Shown here in pieces: positions 17,976-27,559 of a stretch of 64,000 nt of DNA. The position numbers and the translations under genes are program-made. Every line of letters starts with the position of its first letter. Position 1 is the stretch's first letter. Source of the DNA: an uncultured Methanosarcinales archaeon (GTDB lineage Archaea > Halobacteriota > Methanosarcinia > Methanotrichales > Methanotrichaceae); the NCBI GenBank assembly GCA_903871465.1, contig CAIQHB010000046.1:1-64000 (forward strand). The letters are read 5' to 3'. The notes below the pieces were generated by a model. The model ran no database searches and had not been told where the DNA came from. It worked only from the letters and a program-made list of their open reading frames with translations.

Positions 17976-18467
17976 GTGTTTGCTTTGGACCGCGAAAAAG
18001 CCTTTCTGGTGGCCACGCCTTTCAAGAAGCGTGGAAAGAAGAGCCTGAAGATCAGCGACTTCATCTTCGCCTTATCCCTGGATCTGAAATGGGGGTCGCC
18101 GGAAAAAGTGCGCGCTCTCTTGAGGGAAGCGGAAGCCGAAGGCATGGTCAAGATGGAAGGGGATACTGTATCTGCAATATTTGATGTCGAGGCGATGGAA
18201 GTTCCGCTGGGTTTCAAACCAACGACCGAAGAAGGCATACTGGACCAGGGAATAAGGCTCATTACATCTCAAACCGGCATGAGCAGAAAAGAAGTCATAG
18301 CGATGGCAAATGTTGAGCAGGATTCATTGAAGATGCTGGTAGAGCTGGATGCAGTGGTCCTTCTTGTAGCAAGAGAGATGGGCATTGATGTAAGCGACCT
18401 GGCCACAAGAGCCTATGAGAACCTTCTCGCCAGGCTTCGAGAAGATAAAAGTTCCCAAATCCGGTGA
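17976..18467 (+). CDS. DUF2240 family archaeal protein
   Basis: 163 residues. The first 70 look like a winged-helix unit (KKSLKISDFIFALSLDLKWG, then VRALLREAEAEGMVKMEGDT), and the middle and end are helical (LDQGIRLITSQTGMSRKEVI). This matches DUF2240, an archaeal family of unknown function. It starts with GTG at a leaderless distance from a TATA box; TTG at 17985 is an alternative. The gap to the radical SAM gene is 82 nt, so co-transcription is possible but not shown. Confidence 0.75.
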   Translation: MFALDREKAFLVATPFKKRGKKSLKISDFIFALSLDLKWGSPEKVRALLREAEAEGMVKMEGDTVSAIFDVEAMEVPLGFKPTTEEGILDQGIRLITSQTGMSRKEVIAMANVEQDSLKMLVELDAVVLLVAREMGIDVSDLATRAYENLLARLREDKSSQIR

Positions 18468-18549
18468 CCGTCCTAAACAATTCAACCGCTCAAATCCAGG
18501 CGGGCGAGAATCGTAAGCTTAATCTTCCATGGGACAGGAGAGGGCGAAT

Positions 18550-19899
18550 ATGACTCCCAGGGTTCTCTTCACAACCGTTTACAGAAAGGGCTCCGAGCCT
18601 TATGATTACATAGGAGCCAATACAAGGTCGTGGTTCCGATTCTACTGGCCACGAATCCAATCCTTCGGCCTTAGATTCTTGAAGCAGAACATTCCGGAGC
18701 TTGAGATCCTGGAGTTTCCGACCTTAGATGAATACAGAAAGAAGCTGCAAGAGGGCTGGGATGTGGTGGGTCTCTCCTTCTATTTGAGCGAGACGCATGA
18801 AGCTATGGAGATGGTCGAGGCGGCACGTGCAGCCGGTGCAGGAGAGGTTTGGGCGGGAAATTATGGGGCCCTTACGACCCCCATACAGGACAAATTCGAC
18901 AAGATCTTCGTGGGGTACTCCGAGCATCAACTGGCTCCCTACTTCGGACGTCAGATAAAAGACATAATTCACCCACCGCTTATCGAGTACCTCAATACGC
19001 CCTTCAACGTGAAGCTGAACATTTATGGCGTTCTGTTCACAACCCGCGGATGCCCGGTTGGCTGCAAGTTCTGCCAGACCCCGGTCTTCTGCAATAAGCC
19101 CAACATTCTCTCGCTAGGAAGCATCGAACGGGTTCTGGCCTACTACAAAGAGTTCGGCATAAACGTGGTTTTGATCGAGGATGAAAACTTCGGCTGCAAC
19201 CGCCGCCACGCGGATGCGGTGGTGAAGCTCCTGGACAAGTATCAGATGGTCTGGGGTTGCATGGCGCGTGCCGATTATCTGCGCACAAAGATAGACGAAT
19301 GGGCAAATCTGAGAGAACGGAACGGCAGGAAGGTCGCGGGCTTTGGGGGAGCTGCCATCGGCATTGAGAACCTGCATCAAGAACGCCTGGACCAGATGAA
19401 GAAGAAAGAAGGTACCGAGGACATTTTAGAGACACTGCGCATGCTGCAAGCACGGGGTCTGGGAACGGTTGGATATTACATGGTCGGCTTCGAGGAGGAT
19501 ACAAAGGAATCGCTTCGCGTGGACATAAAGAAGCTGGCAGCGCTTAAACTGGATATAACTCAGATATGCGTCATAACTCCCCTGCCCCAGACGCCCATGT
19601 GGACAGAGATCCAGGAGAAGTACGGCATCTTCGACCAGGACTGGCATCACCACGACGGAAAGCATCTGGTCTGGAACCATCCCCATATCAAGCCGGATGA
19701 GATGCTGGATATTCTGGACTGGTCCTTCCGGCAGGTCCATCCCTGGTATGCGCCTCTGCGCACCTCGGCTCGTGTCTGGTCCAATGCCTACCACTATGGC
19801 GGCCTGGCGGGAGTGAAAGAGGTGGCAGCCTATATTTCCAGGGCAAACAAGTTCGACTGGAAGACGGGGCCAAGATTCCTCCCGGTAATTGAGAGTTGA
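18550..19899 (+). CDS. B12-binding-domain radical SAM protein (first of a pair)
   Basis: About 449 residues. An N-terminal cobalamin-binding-like Rossmann region (VVGLSFYLSETHEAMEMVEA, then VWAGNYGAL) precedes the radical SAM motif TRGCPVGCKFCQTP (CX3CX2C). Later motifs IEDENFGCNRRHAD and GTVGYYMVGFEEDT complete the partial barrel. The family includes methyltransferases and ring-forming enzymes that use methylcobalamin and SAM. The substrate cannot be read from sequence. I choose ATG 18550 because AGGAGAGGG precedes it at good spacing; ATG 18529 is in frame and possible. A second enzyme of the same class follows after 44 nt. Confidence 0.85.
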   Translation: MTPRVLFTTVYRKGSEPYDYIGANTRSWFRFYWPRIQSFGLRFLKQNIPELEILEFPTLDEYRKKLQEGWDVVGLSFYLSETHEAMEMVEAARAAGAGEVWAGNYGALTTPIQDKFDKIFVGYSEHQLAPYFGRQIKDIIHPPLIEYLNTPFNVKLNIYGVLFTTRGCPVGCKFCQTPVFCNKPNILSLGSIERVLAYYKEFGINVVLIEDENFGCNRRHADAVVKLLDKYQMVWGCMARADYLRTKIDEWANLRERNGRKVAGFGGAAIGIENLHQERLDQMKKKEGTEDILETLRMLQARGLGTVGYYMVGFEEDTKESLRVDIKKLAALKLDITQICVITPLPQTPMWTEIQEKYGIFDQDWHHHDGKHLVWNHPHIKPDEMLDILDWSFRQVHPWYAPLRTSARVWSNAYHYGGLAGVKEVAAYISRANKFDWKTGPRFLPVIES

Positions 19900-19943
19900 A
19901 GCTGAAGGATCGCTTGATTAGGTAATGCTGGATTAGGTAATAG

Positions 19944-21401
19944 ATGAAAATATTATTGCTCTCCTCTCCTGTGGTGCAGCCCGACTTTGACCGCATAGCC
20001 CGCCTGCCCAATTTGGGGCTGGCGTCACTGGCAGCGCATGTAGATGACAGGTGCACCGTTCATGTGGCCGACATCCACGGCCTGAAGAATCACCGCGATT
20101 ATGTGCAAAAGGCCGTCAACGGCTACGATCTGGTGGGAATAACTGCCATGAGCTTCCAGTATCAGGAGGCTCTGGCATTGGCCAGTATCGCCAAAGAGGC
20201 GGGAGCCGAGACGGTTTTTGGCGGATATCATCCCACTCTAGCCGCAGAAGAGATAGGCAAAAGCCCGGATGCGGCTCTCATAGACTACATTGTTCGCGGC
20301 GAGGGGGAGGCCACATTCCGGGAGCTGGTCCTGGCCCTTCTGGAAGGAAAGAGCCCGAAGGGCATACTGGGCCTCTCCTATCATGAGGGCGAGAGGATGA
20401 TTCATAATCCAGGTCGACCACTGCTCAATGTTGAAGACATAGAGATGCCCAACCGGGACGCCAGGCTGCTCACGAAAGGCTTCAACAGCCTGGGGATTCC
20501 GATCGACTCTGTGGAGACCAGCCGGGGATGCACGCAGGGCTGCAAGTTCTGCTCCATCAATCTCATGTACGGCCGCCACTTCCGGCGCTTCTCCATCGAG
20601 AGGGTGATCGAGGACATCCGGGATGCCGAAGCGCACGGTGCAGGCTCCATCTTCTTCCCGGACGACAACATCACTTTAGATCCGAAGCGCCTGGAGAGGC
20701 TCTGCCAGGCCATAATCGATGCCGACCTCACTCATCTGCGCTATAAGACTCAGGCCTCAGCCTCGGGAATAGCATCGAGCAAGCAGCTGGTGGACAAGAT
20801 GGGCGAGGCGGGCTTTGATGGCGTCTTCCTCGGTGTGGAGAGCATCAACAAGAGGAACCTGGAATTTCTTGGCAAGGGCAAAATGTCCAACGACGCAGAG
20901 AAAGCCGTGCAGTATCTGCATGATAATGATATCATCGTCTCCACGGGCCTCATCGGCGGCAATCCCGATGACGATGAAGAGGACATGTGGGAGAACTTCA
21001 AGCTCGCGCGCAAGCTAAAGGTGGACGTGCCCATCTTCTACATATCCACTCCTTATCCCAGGACCCAGATGCGGGCCGAGCTGGAGGAGATGGGCCTCGT
21101 GACCAAGAACGACTTCACCAAGTACGATGGTCTGCATGCCAATTTGAGGACGAAGCACCTGAGTGACGAGGATGTGCAGTACATCACCTGGCAGATGAAT
21201 GCTCGCTACTACGATCTGGATTGGTTCAGGTACAATAAAGTCAAGCGCCTCTATCCCAGATGGTTCATCATGGAGACGCTGCGGCTGGCGCCTTTCTATG
21301 CCAAGCGCAAGCTTGCCCTGCTCCTGGGCCTGCGCAAGAAGAAGGATCTCTTCCGGGAGGACCTGGAGAACGGCGGGGAGCTGTGCAAAGGAGTGACTTG
21401 A
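19944..21401 (+). CDS. B12-binding-domain radical SAM protein (second of a pair)
   Basis: 485 residues. The cobalamin-binding-like domain spans about 1-140 (VGITAMSFQYQEALALASIA; VFGGYHPTLAAEEI; YIVRGEGEATFRELV). The radical SAM cluster motif is TSRGCTQGCKFCSINLMYG, followed by FFPDDNITLDPKRLERLCQ, FLGVESINKRNLEFLGKGK and STGLIGGNPDDDEED. The C-terminal 100 residues are helical and basic (YAKRKLALLLGLRKKKDLF), perhaps for membrane contact. It is only distantly related to the upstream enzyme, so this is not a recent duplication. The two probably act in one pathway modifying a lipid, protein or cofactor; the product is unknown. Confidence 0.85.
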   Translation: MKILLLSSPVVQPDFDRIARLPNLGLASLAAHVDDRCTVHVADIHGLKNHRDYVQKAVNGYDLVGITAMSFQYQEALALASIAKEAGAETVFGGYHPTLAAEEIGKSPDAALIDYIVRGEGEATFRELVLALLEGKSPKGILGLSYHEGERMIHNPGRPLLNVEDIEMPNRDARLLTKGFNSLGIPIDSVETSRGCTQGCKFCSINLMYGRHFRRFSIERVIEDIRDAEAHGAGSIFFPDDNITLDPKRLERLCQAIIDADLTHLRYKTQASASGIASSKQLVDKMGEAGFDGVFLGVESINKRNLEFLGKGKMSNDAEKAVQYLHDNDIIVSTGLIGGNPDDDEEDMWENFKLARKLKVDVPIFYISTPYPRTQMRAELEEMGLVTKNDFTKYDGLHANLRTKHLSDEDVQYITWQMNARYYDLDWFRYNKVKRLYPRWFIMETLRLAPFYAKRKLALLLGLRKKKDLFREDLENGGELCKGVT

Positions 21402-21510
21402 TCGGCTGCCTCATTTAGCGCTCTGGCACCCAGGGCAATTGATATTAATTTTTTGGCATCCCCTTCCTTGTGTCGATTCTCCGGAGATTTGCTATCTCGA
21501 ATTTGAGTGG

Positions 21511-22422
21511 CTATTTTTCAGGCAGCTTTGCGTTTTCTTGATTTTCCCCTGCCTTACACAGATATTTAGGGTTGCCGCAAAAATGAGCCATAGTTGCCGC
21601 TATTTCAGCTCTTTGATTTATCTCCAGCCTTCCGGCTTCCCTGAAGGATGCGATGGAGAGCACCAATAGAATGAAGATTGCAACGACAGAATATTCATGA
21701 TAAGGATGGCTCATTATTAGGTCGCTATTTTTCACGCTCAAACCCATTCCATTCAACCAGATAAGAATTATGAGTGCATAAAAGATTAAACTCATAGCAA
21801 TTCCATCGTATGTAGCAGTCAGGACCCACCATCTATTGAGCATAGTGAGGGATGGTGTAAGCTCGCGGCACTGGCGAATCTCTGCCCACATGCGCTGATA
21901 GAGACAATCGGCGACCATGGTACTGCTGTAGCATTTATCATAAGTCCTGATAATTTCCTGCTCTTTCAAGCCGTGGCCGAATAGAAGAGCTTGGAAGTAT
22001 TCTCTTGAGTTAAGATGCTTACTCTGTTGTTCTGTATTTTCCTTTGAACCTTTAATATTACCCTTTTTCGATGCTAACTTTTTGTCTTCTCCGGCCTCCA
22101 AAAACATTGTGTATGCGCGATGAAGTTCGCCGTCAAGCCTTCTAAATGCGCATCGGAGTTTTCTTCCCACAAATCCTGTTCTCAACCATCTGCCTGAAGT
22201 AAATGTTATCAGACCGAGAACATAACAAAAAATAACAAGCTCGAAGGTCCCCATCCAATTGTCGAGGAGAGATGGGCTATTAGTTTCCGATAGCTCAAAC
22301 CAAAATGATATTGCTGCCAAGCATAGAGCACCTGAAACGAAAAAAGACAAGTCGAATACATCAAAAAAAGAGGCAATTTTGCCAAATGCATCTGAGACAG
22401 CGCTGAGAAAATCGGATGCCAT
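21511..22422 (-). CDS. Membrane protein of unknown function
   Basis: About 303 residues with four predicted membrane helices: DLSFFVSGALCLAAISFWF and FELVIFCYVLGLITF near the start, then IAMSLIFYALIILIWL and SVVAIFILLVLSI near the end. A long charged cytosolic part lies between them (KLASKKGNIKGSKENTEQQ). No known domain is recognised. ATG 22422 is chosen because a TATA-like sequence lies about 25 nt upstream; an in-frame GTG at 22434 is possible. It lies downstream of another membrane gene on the same strand, with 224 nt between, next to the divergent CHAT locus. Similar paired-helix membrane proteins accompany conflict systems, but function here is inference. Confidence 0.7.
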   Translation of the reverse strand: MASDFLSAVSDAFGKIASFFDVFDLSFFVSGALCLAAISFWFELSETNSPSLLDNWMGTFELVIFCYVLGLITFTSGRWLRTGFVGRKLRCAFRRLDGELHRAYTMFLEAGEDKKLASKKGNIKGSKENTEQQSKHLNSREYFQALLFGHGLKEQEIIRTYDKCYSSTMVADCLYQRMWAEIRQCRELTPSLTMLNRWWVLTATYDGIAMSLIFYALIILIWLNGMGLSVKNSDLIMSHPYHEYSVVAIFILLVLSIASFREAGRLEINQRAEIAATMAHFCGNPKYLCKAGENQENAKLPEK

Positions 22423-22646
22423 AATCGCATACACTCCCTTTATCTTATATTCCTTTAGTCAAGCTCGAAATTGGAACAGGTTCCCTATAATACTTTCACT
22501 AGAAATTACCTTTTATAGTTCGGATAAGAGGTCGGTATTTGGATGGGCCCCGGTAACTGGCTTCCTTACATTATCAGATAGACCCCACCTAGCGACTCGA
22601 CAAGAGGCGTACGCTTTTCCTTTTCAAGATATGTTCTCTTGGCAGA

Positions 22647-23786
22647 TTAAAAAAACTTAGGAATAGATGGAATATAGCTTTTTAAATACTCGGTAAGAAT
22701 CGGCGAAAGCACAGCCAAAGTGGTCGTCGCCAAGGATAAAAAGAAATTTCTCAGCGTCGGGAAGTCAAAAGGCCATACCGGGAATTGGTCCGTCAAATCA
22801 TAAAACTCCTGAATCCCTTTAATTCTGCTGATTTCTTCTGCCAAGGCTTTTGCGTCGTCTACTTCTGCTTTGGCGCGGTCATAATTCTCTTGATATCGAA
22901 TTGCGATGCTTTTCAAAAGCTTATCTTTTGCTTCATTCATTCTCTGATGCGCGGTATAGAGAGGCAAAAAGAAACAGGAGAAAGCCACAACTAAATAGAG
23001 AGGAAATCCTATGTAGACCATCAAATAATACAATCTGATCTGGCACAATCCTTGTGATGACTCGAATTTAAAAGGCTGGATATTAAACGCGCTGATCTCG
23101 CACAAATTAAAATTCCCATAACGATATATGAAAAGAGCAATCATAAACGCAAACATTGCGGCAAGATAGACCGTCTTCAGAGAATAATCGCTCAATGCAT
23201 TCAAACCACCATATTGAAGAGGATGAGCGATATTGATCTCTCTCTCTTTGAAGACTTGATGAAGGGCCCAGATGTTGGTAATAAGAGCAAGAATGAGCAT
23301 CATCGCCATGTAAGTTCCCAAAAGAAAAGTTAGCGAATGGCCGATAATGGGAATAATGGATACTGGATTTCCGCCGGAAGACTCCTTTGTATAGAGGAAA
23401 AAGAACGACACTATGCAGAGAGGAAGGGCTATGAATGAGGAAAAGATCATGCGCCAGGTATTTTTATAAATATTTGCAATATCATCAACATCATTCTCGT
23501 TTAGCGTTATTGCTCCCGAGTCTCTGAGATCAATTAGAAGAAATGGCATCTCTCTTGATCCCCAAAGATAAAACCAAGCCATGACAGGAGCAATTATGAA
23601 TACCCATATCAATGAAGTTATATTTTTAAAAAAGTAGTCTGGACCGCCGGCAGCAAAGGACAGTATCAGGCTGTAGAAGAAAGATAAGAGTAGAACAAGC
23701 AAGGCAAATTTCAATGGTGTCAGGCTCAGTCCATTTATCAATAGGCGCGCCAATGGATCGCCACTGTAGAAATCGCTCTCTTTCAC
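22647..23786 (-). CDS. Multi-pass membrane protein of unknown function, divergent from the CHAT operon
   Basis: 379 residues starting at GTG with SD GAGGGA. About seven hydrophobic segments are visible, including KFALLVLLLSFFYSLILSF, SLIWVFIIAPVMAWFYLW and LYYLMVYIGFPLYLVVAFS. A helical charged region near the C-terminus (DRAKAEVDDAKALAEEISR) precedes a final helix. The central motif HPLQYGGLNALSDYSLK and overall plan resemble the 376-residue membrane protein at 49728-50858 (DADRAGGLKPLKELLLG), so the two look like one family. The gene shares a 111-nt divergent promoter region with the CHAT-NB-ARC-TPR gene. The function is unknown. Confidence 0.75.
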   Translation of the reverse strand: MKESDFYSGDPLARLLINGLSLTPLKFALLVLLLSFFYSLILSFAAGGPDYFFKNITSLIWVFIIAPVMAWFYLWGSREMPFLLIDLRDSGAITLNENDVDDIANIYKNTWRMIFSSFIALPLCIVSFFFLYTKESSGGNPVSIIPIIGHSLTFLLGTYMAMMLILALITNIWALHQVFKEREINIAHPLQYGGLNALSDYSLKTVYLAAMFAFMIALFIYRYGNFNLCEISAFNIQPFKFESSQGLCQIRLYYLMVYIGFPLYLVVAFSCFFLPLYTAHQRMNEAKDKLLKSIAIRYQENYDRAKAEVDDAKALAEEISRIKGIQEFYDLTDQFPVWPFDFPTLRNFFLSLATTTLAVLSPILTEYLKSYIPSIPKFF

Positions 23787-23866
23787 TTTCTATTCCCTCA
23801 GACAATTCTCATCTACTATGATATCCTGAAGTGATAAAAACCCGGTGATTGTATTAGATCTGTCCT

Positions 23867-23875
23867 TTTATATTA
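23867..23875 (+). promoter_or_regulatory. TATA box of the CHAT-NB-ARC-TPR operon
   Basis: TTTATATTA centred about 27 nt before the ATG at 23898, so a leaderless mRNA is expected. On the other strand GTTTTTATCAC (about 23833-23843) could serve the divergent membrane gene. Confidence 0.5.
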
Positions 23876-23897
23876 GAAAGCATCAAGCTGAATTGAA

Positions 23898-26800
23898 ATG
23901 CCACAAGATTCCTCCACTCCACAGGGCTTCCGGGTTTTGGTGATAGTCTCCCGGCCGCTTGATCTGCAGGACCTGCCCAACATTGCCGACCAGTGGTCTC
24001 TGCTGGGTGGCCTGCGAAGGGTCAACGCCCCCGCCTTTCTCAAGATCCTCCGCCCACCCACCGTAGAAGGCCTTCGCGCTGAGATCCTGAGCGGATATGA
24101 CATAGTTCACTTTGACGGCCACGGCTCCTTCGGTGTGCGCTGCCCAAATTGCAGCGGCCTCAACCAGGCCGAGCAGAAAGAGTGCGGCCGCTGCGAGTGT
24201 CTTCTGGAAGGAGAGAGAGCGTTGGGCTACTTCGCCTTCGAACGGGAGGATGGGAAAACGGACGCTCTGGCGGCAGAGGAGCTGGCGGAGATCGTCATGA
24301 GCGCGCCGGAGCATCCTACAAAACTGGTCTTCCTGAGCGCCTGCGAGTCGGCCAAAGGTGGCGACACCGGTCTCCAGAGTGTCCTGCTGGCGAAGGGCGT
24401 ACCTGCTGTTCTGGGGATGAACGAGTCTGTCACGGCCAAAGCGACCATGGCTCTGGCCGCGCCCTTCTACGCGGGCCTGTGGGCGGGCATGACCATCATC
24501 AAGGCCTTCGAGACTGCCCGGCCCGCTCTGAAGCGGCTGGAGAACGGCAGCGAACTGCAGAAGATCCCTGTTTTGGAAGGACCGGGAAAGGAAGTAAAGA
24601 TTCTAACTGCCAAAGTCGAAGGAAAGGCCAGCTTCGAGGCCGAGCCGCTCTTTGGTCTCCCCGAGCACGAGTTTGTGGGCGACTATATCCGGGGCGATCC
24701 GCCCCGCGGCCGCAAGGCGATCCTCTCCCAGGCCATCGATGCTCTGCAGGGTGGAGAGAAGCTGGTCGTCCTCACCGGCCAGGGTGGCATTGGGAAAACC
24801 GTGCTCGCTGCAGAAGCGGCCCGGAGATTGAGCGGGCACTATCCGGGCGGCATCTTCTGGCGGAGCGCTGCCGACATGGAGCGGTTGGGCCTTAATGAGC
24901 TTCTGGATGCTTTTGCTGAAGTCCTGGGCTGGGAATTTCGAACTCTTCCCCTGGATGCAAAAAAGGACCGTGCTCTGAACTATCTGAGAAATTACAACAA
25001 TGCTTGTCTTCTGGTTGTGGACAACGCCGAGAAGATCGAGGATGCAAACCTCTGGCGTTTCCTGGAAGGCATTCCCGAGTCCTGCTCGGCTCTCGTCACC
25101 ACACGAGAGAGCCTGCATCGAGAGGGAAAAGAGATCCGGGTTACGGATATGGAAGATGAGGAGGCTGGGCGTCTCTTCATCATCGAAGCCCGTCGGCGTT
25201 CGCCCAAGTGGGGTAAAAACCTGAATGAGGATGAGATGAATTCCTTAACGGAGATCTCAAGCATCATGCACGGCCATCCTCTGGCCATCAAGCTCACTGC
25301 GGCTCTGGTTGGGAGCAGAAGCCTGGCAAGCATCAGGGATGAGCTAAGAAGAAATCCACCCCAGGAAGTGCTGGATCGGTTTGATGTCTCTTATGCGGAT
25401 TTGACAGAAAGCCAGAAAGAGCTGCTCGGCTGTCTGGCTGTCTTCTCCAGCTCCGTGACGGAAGACGCGATCAAAAAAGTGTGCATAAAAGAAGATTCAA
25501 AGAGTTCATCGAACTTGGGGTACGATCTCGGCGAACTGGTGAGGAAGTCCTTCTTAAGACGGGTTGAAGTCGAAGTCCAGGATGAATCGGGCAAAGATAT
25601 CTTGCTATACCGCTACCGCATGCATCCGCTCATGCGCCAGTATGCTGCCTCCAAAACAGGATTGGCCACGCAAACTTACCTCAGCCGTGCCGCCGATTTC
25701 TTCCTGACGTTAGCCAAATCGGATCCGAGCTTTGACTCCCTGGAACATGAACGTGAAAACGTCCTGGCGTGTGTGGATTGGGCATATGATATGGAAGAAT
25801 GGAAATTGGTTAGGGAGTATGCATGGTCTGTGGATTCCTATCTATCAACGAGAGGCTATTGGAAGGAAAGGGAGGAACTGCTACATCAGGCAATTAGAGC
25901 AACCCAAAAGCTGCAAGATAAAAAGGGCGTAGCGAATACGTTGCACAAGATGGGAAATCTGGCATACGCAACAGGTGATCTGGACAAGGCCAGGAGGCTA
26001 TATCGCAAAAGCCTCAAGATTAACCTGGAGTTGGGAGACCAAAGCGGTGTATCCATCACGCTTCACCAGATGGCGATGATGGCAAACGCCACAGGCGATC
26101 TGGAAAAAGCCAAAAGCTTGTACAAGGAGAGCCTCAGGATCAAGCAAAGGCTGAAGGACCGTATAGGTGTCGCCAAAACTCTGCATCATATGGGGATAAT
26201 GGCTTATGACAGGGGGGATCTGGACAAAGCCAGTAGGCTGTACAAGAGGAGCCTCAAGATCAAGCAAGAACAGGAATACAAAAGCGGTGTGGCCAAAACT
26301 CTGCATCAACAAGGAGTACTAGCTTATGAAACTGGAAATTTGGACGAGGCCAGAAGACTGTACCAAGAAAGCCTGGTGATCAAAAAGGAGCTGCGTGACA
26401 AACGTGGCGAGGCCATCACGTTGCACCAAATGGGAAATGTGGCTAATGCCGTAGGAAATCTCGAAGAGGCCAGCATGCTATACCAGAAAAGTCTCAAAAT
26501 CAAGCAGGAACTCAGTGACAAACGAGGCGTGGCCATCACGTTGCATCAGATAGGAAATTTAGCTTACGCTAAAGGCAATCTGGACGAGGCTGACAGGTTG
26601 TACAAAGAGAGCCTAAAGATCAGGCAGGTGCTAGGGGATAAAAGCGGCATGGCCAAGACGCTCCATAAGATGGGAAATATGGCTTATGACACAGGTAACT
26701 TAGAGGAGGCTTGGGGACTATACCAGGAGAGCCTCAAGATAAAAGAGGTGCTGGGGGAAAAAAGCGGCATAGCCAAGACGCTCCATAAGATGGGAAATAT

Positions 26801-27536
26801 GGCTTACGCCAAAGGCAATTTGGAGGACGCCAGCAGGCTATACAAGCAGAGTCTGGGTATAAAGCAAAAGTTAGGGGACAGACGCGGCGAGTCCATAACG
26901 AGGCATCAGATGGGAAATATGGCTTACGACACCGGCGATCTGAAAGAGGCCCATATACGATACACTGAATGCCTCAGAATTGAGCAAGAACTGGAAGATA
27001 AACGAGGTAAGGCCAAAACGCTGCACCAGCTGGGAAATATGGCCTATGCCGCTGGCGATCTTGTCGAGCCCAAAAAACTATACCAGGATAGCTTGAATAT
27101 AGAGCTGGAGCTGGAAGACAAGCGAGGAATAGCCCAATCCCTGCACAATTTGGGAATTTTAGCTTTCAAAAACAACGATCTGAAAGAGGCCCGAAGGATG
27201 TATGAGGAAAGCCTCAAAATCAAGAGGGAGCTCAAAGATAAACAAGGCGAAGCGATCACATTGCATCAGCTGGGAAATATGGCCTATGCCACCGGTGATC
27301 TGGAAGAGGCCAGAAGGCTTTACCAGGAGAGCCTGAAGATTGATGAAGAGCTGGGAGACAAACAAGGCATGGCCATAACTTTAGCACAATCTTCGCTCCT
27401 GGAGAAGAAAGCTGGCGACCTAGATAAGGCACGGGAGCAGATGGATCTTGCCAAGAAAATATTCCTAGAGTTAAATATACCTATTGGCGTTCAAACACCG
27501 GAATACTATGAAAGGCTGGAGAAGAAGGTACGTTAA
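23898..27536 (+). CDS. CHAT protease-like, NB-ARC (STAND) and TPR-repeat protein
   Basis: 1212 residues in three parts. Residues 1-225 are a CHAT (caspase-fold) domain with His75 in HFDGHGSFG and Cys149 in LVFLSACESAKGGD. A zinc-ribbon-like insert (Cys82, 85, 96, 99) sits between the two catalytic residues. Residues about 255-520 are an NB-ARC/STAND ATPase with Walker A GQGGIGKT (294-301) and Walker B LLVVDNA, then a winged-helix segment. Residues about 675-1194 hold thirteen 40-residue TPR repeats. The build is that of sensor-switch-effector proteins in prokaryotic conflict and death systems: TPRs sense, NB-ARC oligomerises, CHAT cleaves. Two small genes follow in the same operon. Confidence 0.93.
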   Translation: MPQDSSTPQGFRVLVIVSRPLDLQDLPNIADQWSLLGGLRRVNAPAFLKILRPPTVEGLRAEILSGYDIVHFDGHGSFGVRCPNCSGLNQAEQKECGRCECLLEGERALGYFAFEREDGKTDALAAEELAEIVMSAPEHPTKLVFLSACESAKGGDTGLQSVLLAKGVPAVLGMNESVTAKATMALAAPFYAGLWAGMTIIKAFETARPALKRLENGSELQKIPVLEGPGKEVKILTAKVEGKASFEAEPLFGLPEHEFVGDYIRGDPPRGRKAILSQAIDALQGGEKLVVLTGQGGIGKTVLAAEAARRLSGHYPGGIFWRSAADMERLGLNELLDAFAEVLGWEFRTLPLDAKKDRALNYLRNYNNACLLVVDNAEKIEDANLWRFLEGIPESCSALVTTRESLHREGKEIRVTDMEDEEAGRLFIIEARRRSPKWGKNLNEDEMNSLTEISSIMHGHPLAIKLTAALVGSRSLASIRDELRRNPPQEVLDRFDVSYADLTESQKELLGCLAVFSSSVTEDAIKKVCIKEDSKSSSNLGYDLGELVRKSFLRRVEVEVQDESGKDILLYRYRMHPLMRQYAASKTGLATQTYLSRAADFFLTLAKSDPSFDSLEHERENVLACVDWAYDMEEWKLVREYAWSVDSYLSTRGYWKEREELLHQAIRATQKLQDKKGVANTLHKMGNLAYATGDLDKARRLYRKSLKINLELGDQSGVSITLHQMAMMANATGDLEKAKSLYKESLRIKQRLKDRIGVAKTLHHMGIMAYDRGDLDKASRLYKRSLKIKQEQEYKSGVAKTLHQQGVLAYETGNLDEARRLYQESLVIKKELRDKRGEAITLHQMGNVANAVGNLEEASMLYQKSLKIKQELSDKRGVAITLHQIGNLAYAKGNLDEADRLYKESLKIRQVLGDKSGMAKTLHKMGNMAYDTGNLEEAWGLYQESLKIKEVLGEKSGIAKTLHKMGNMAYAKGNLEDASRLYKQSLGIKQKLGDRRGESITRHQMGNMAYDTGDLKEAHIRYTECLRIEQELEDKRGKAKTLHQLGNMAYAAGDLVEPKKLYQDSLNIELELEDKRGIAQSLHNLGILAFKNNDLKEARRMYEESLKIKRELKDKQGEAITLHQLGNMAYATGDLEEARRLYQESLKIDEELGDKQGMAITLAQSSLLEKKAGDLDKAREQMDLAKKIFLELNIPIGVQTPEYYERLEKKVR
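25919..27480 (+). repeat. Thirteen tandem 120-bp repeats encoding TPR units
   Basis: Each unit is exactly 120 bp and encodes 40 residues of the pattern K-x-G-x-A-x-T-L-H-x-M-G-N-x-A-Y-x-x-G-x-L-x-x-A-x-x-L-Y-x-x-S-L-K-I-x-x-x-L-x-D. Units differ in many positions but keep length with no indels, so they are an in-frame protein repeat rather than a CRISPR array. The even unit length suggests growth or homogenisation by recombination. Confidence 0.9.
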
Positions 27537-27559
27537 TCTAAGATCCAAAGGAAGATCTT

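Noticed and set aside
25919-27480. Regular 120-bp periodicity considered as a CRISPR-like array
   Set aside because: Units are an in-frame TPR protein repeat with no separate constant repeat and unique spacer.
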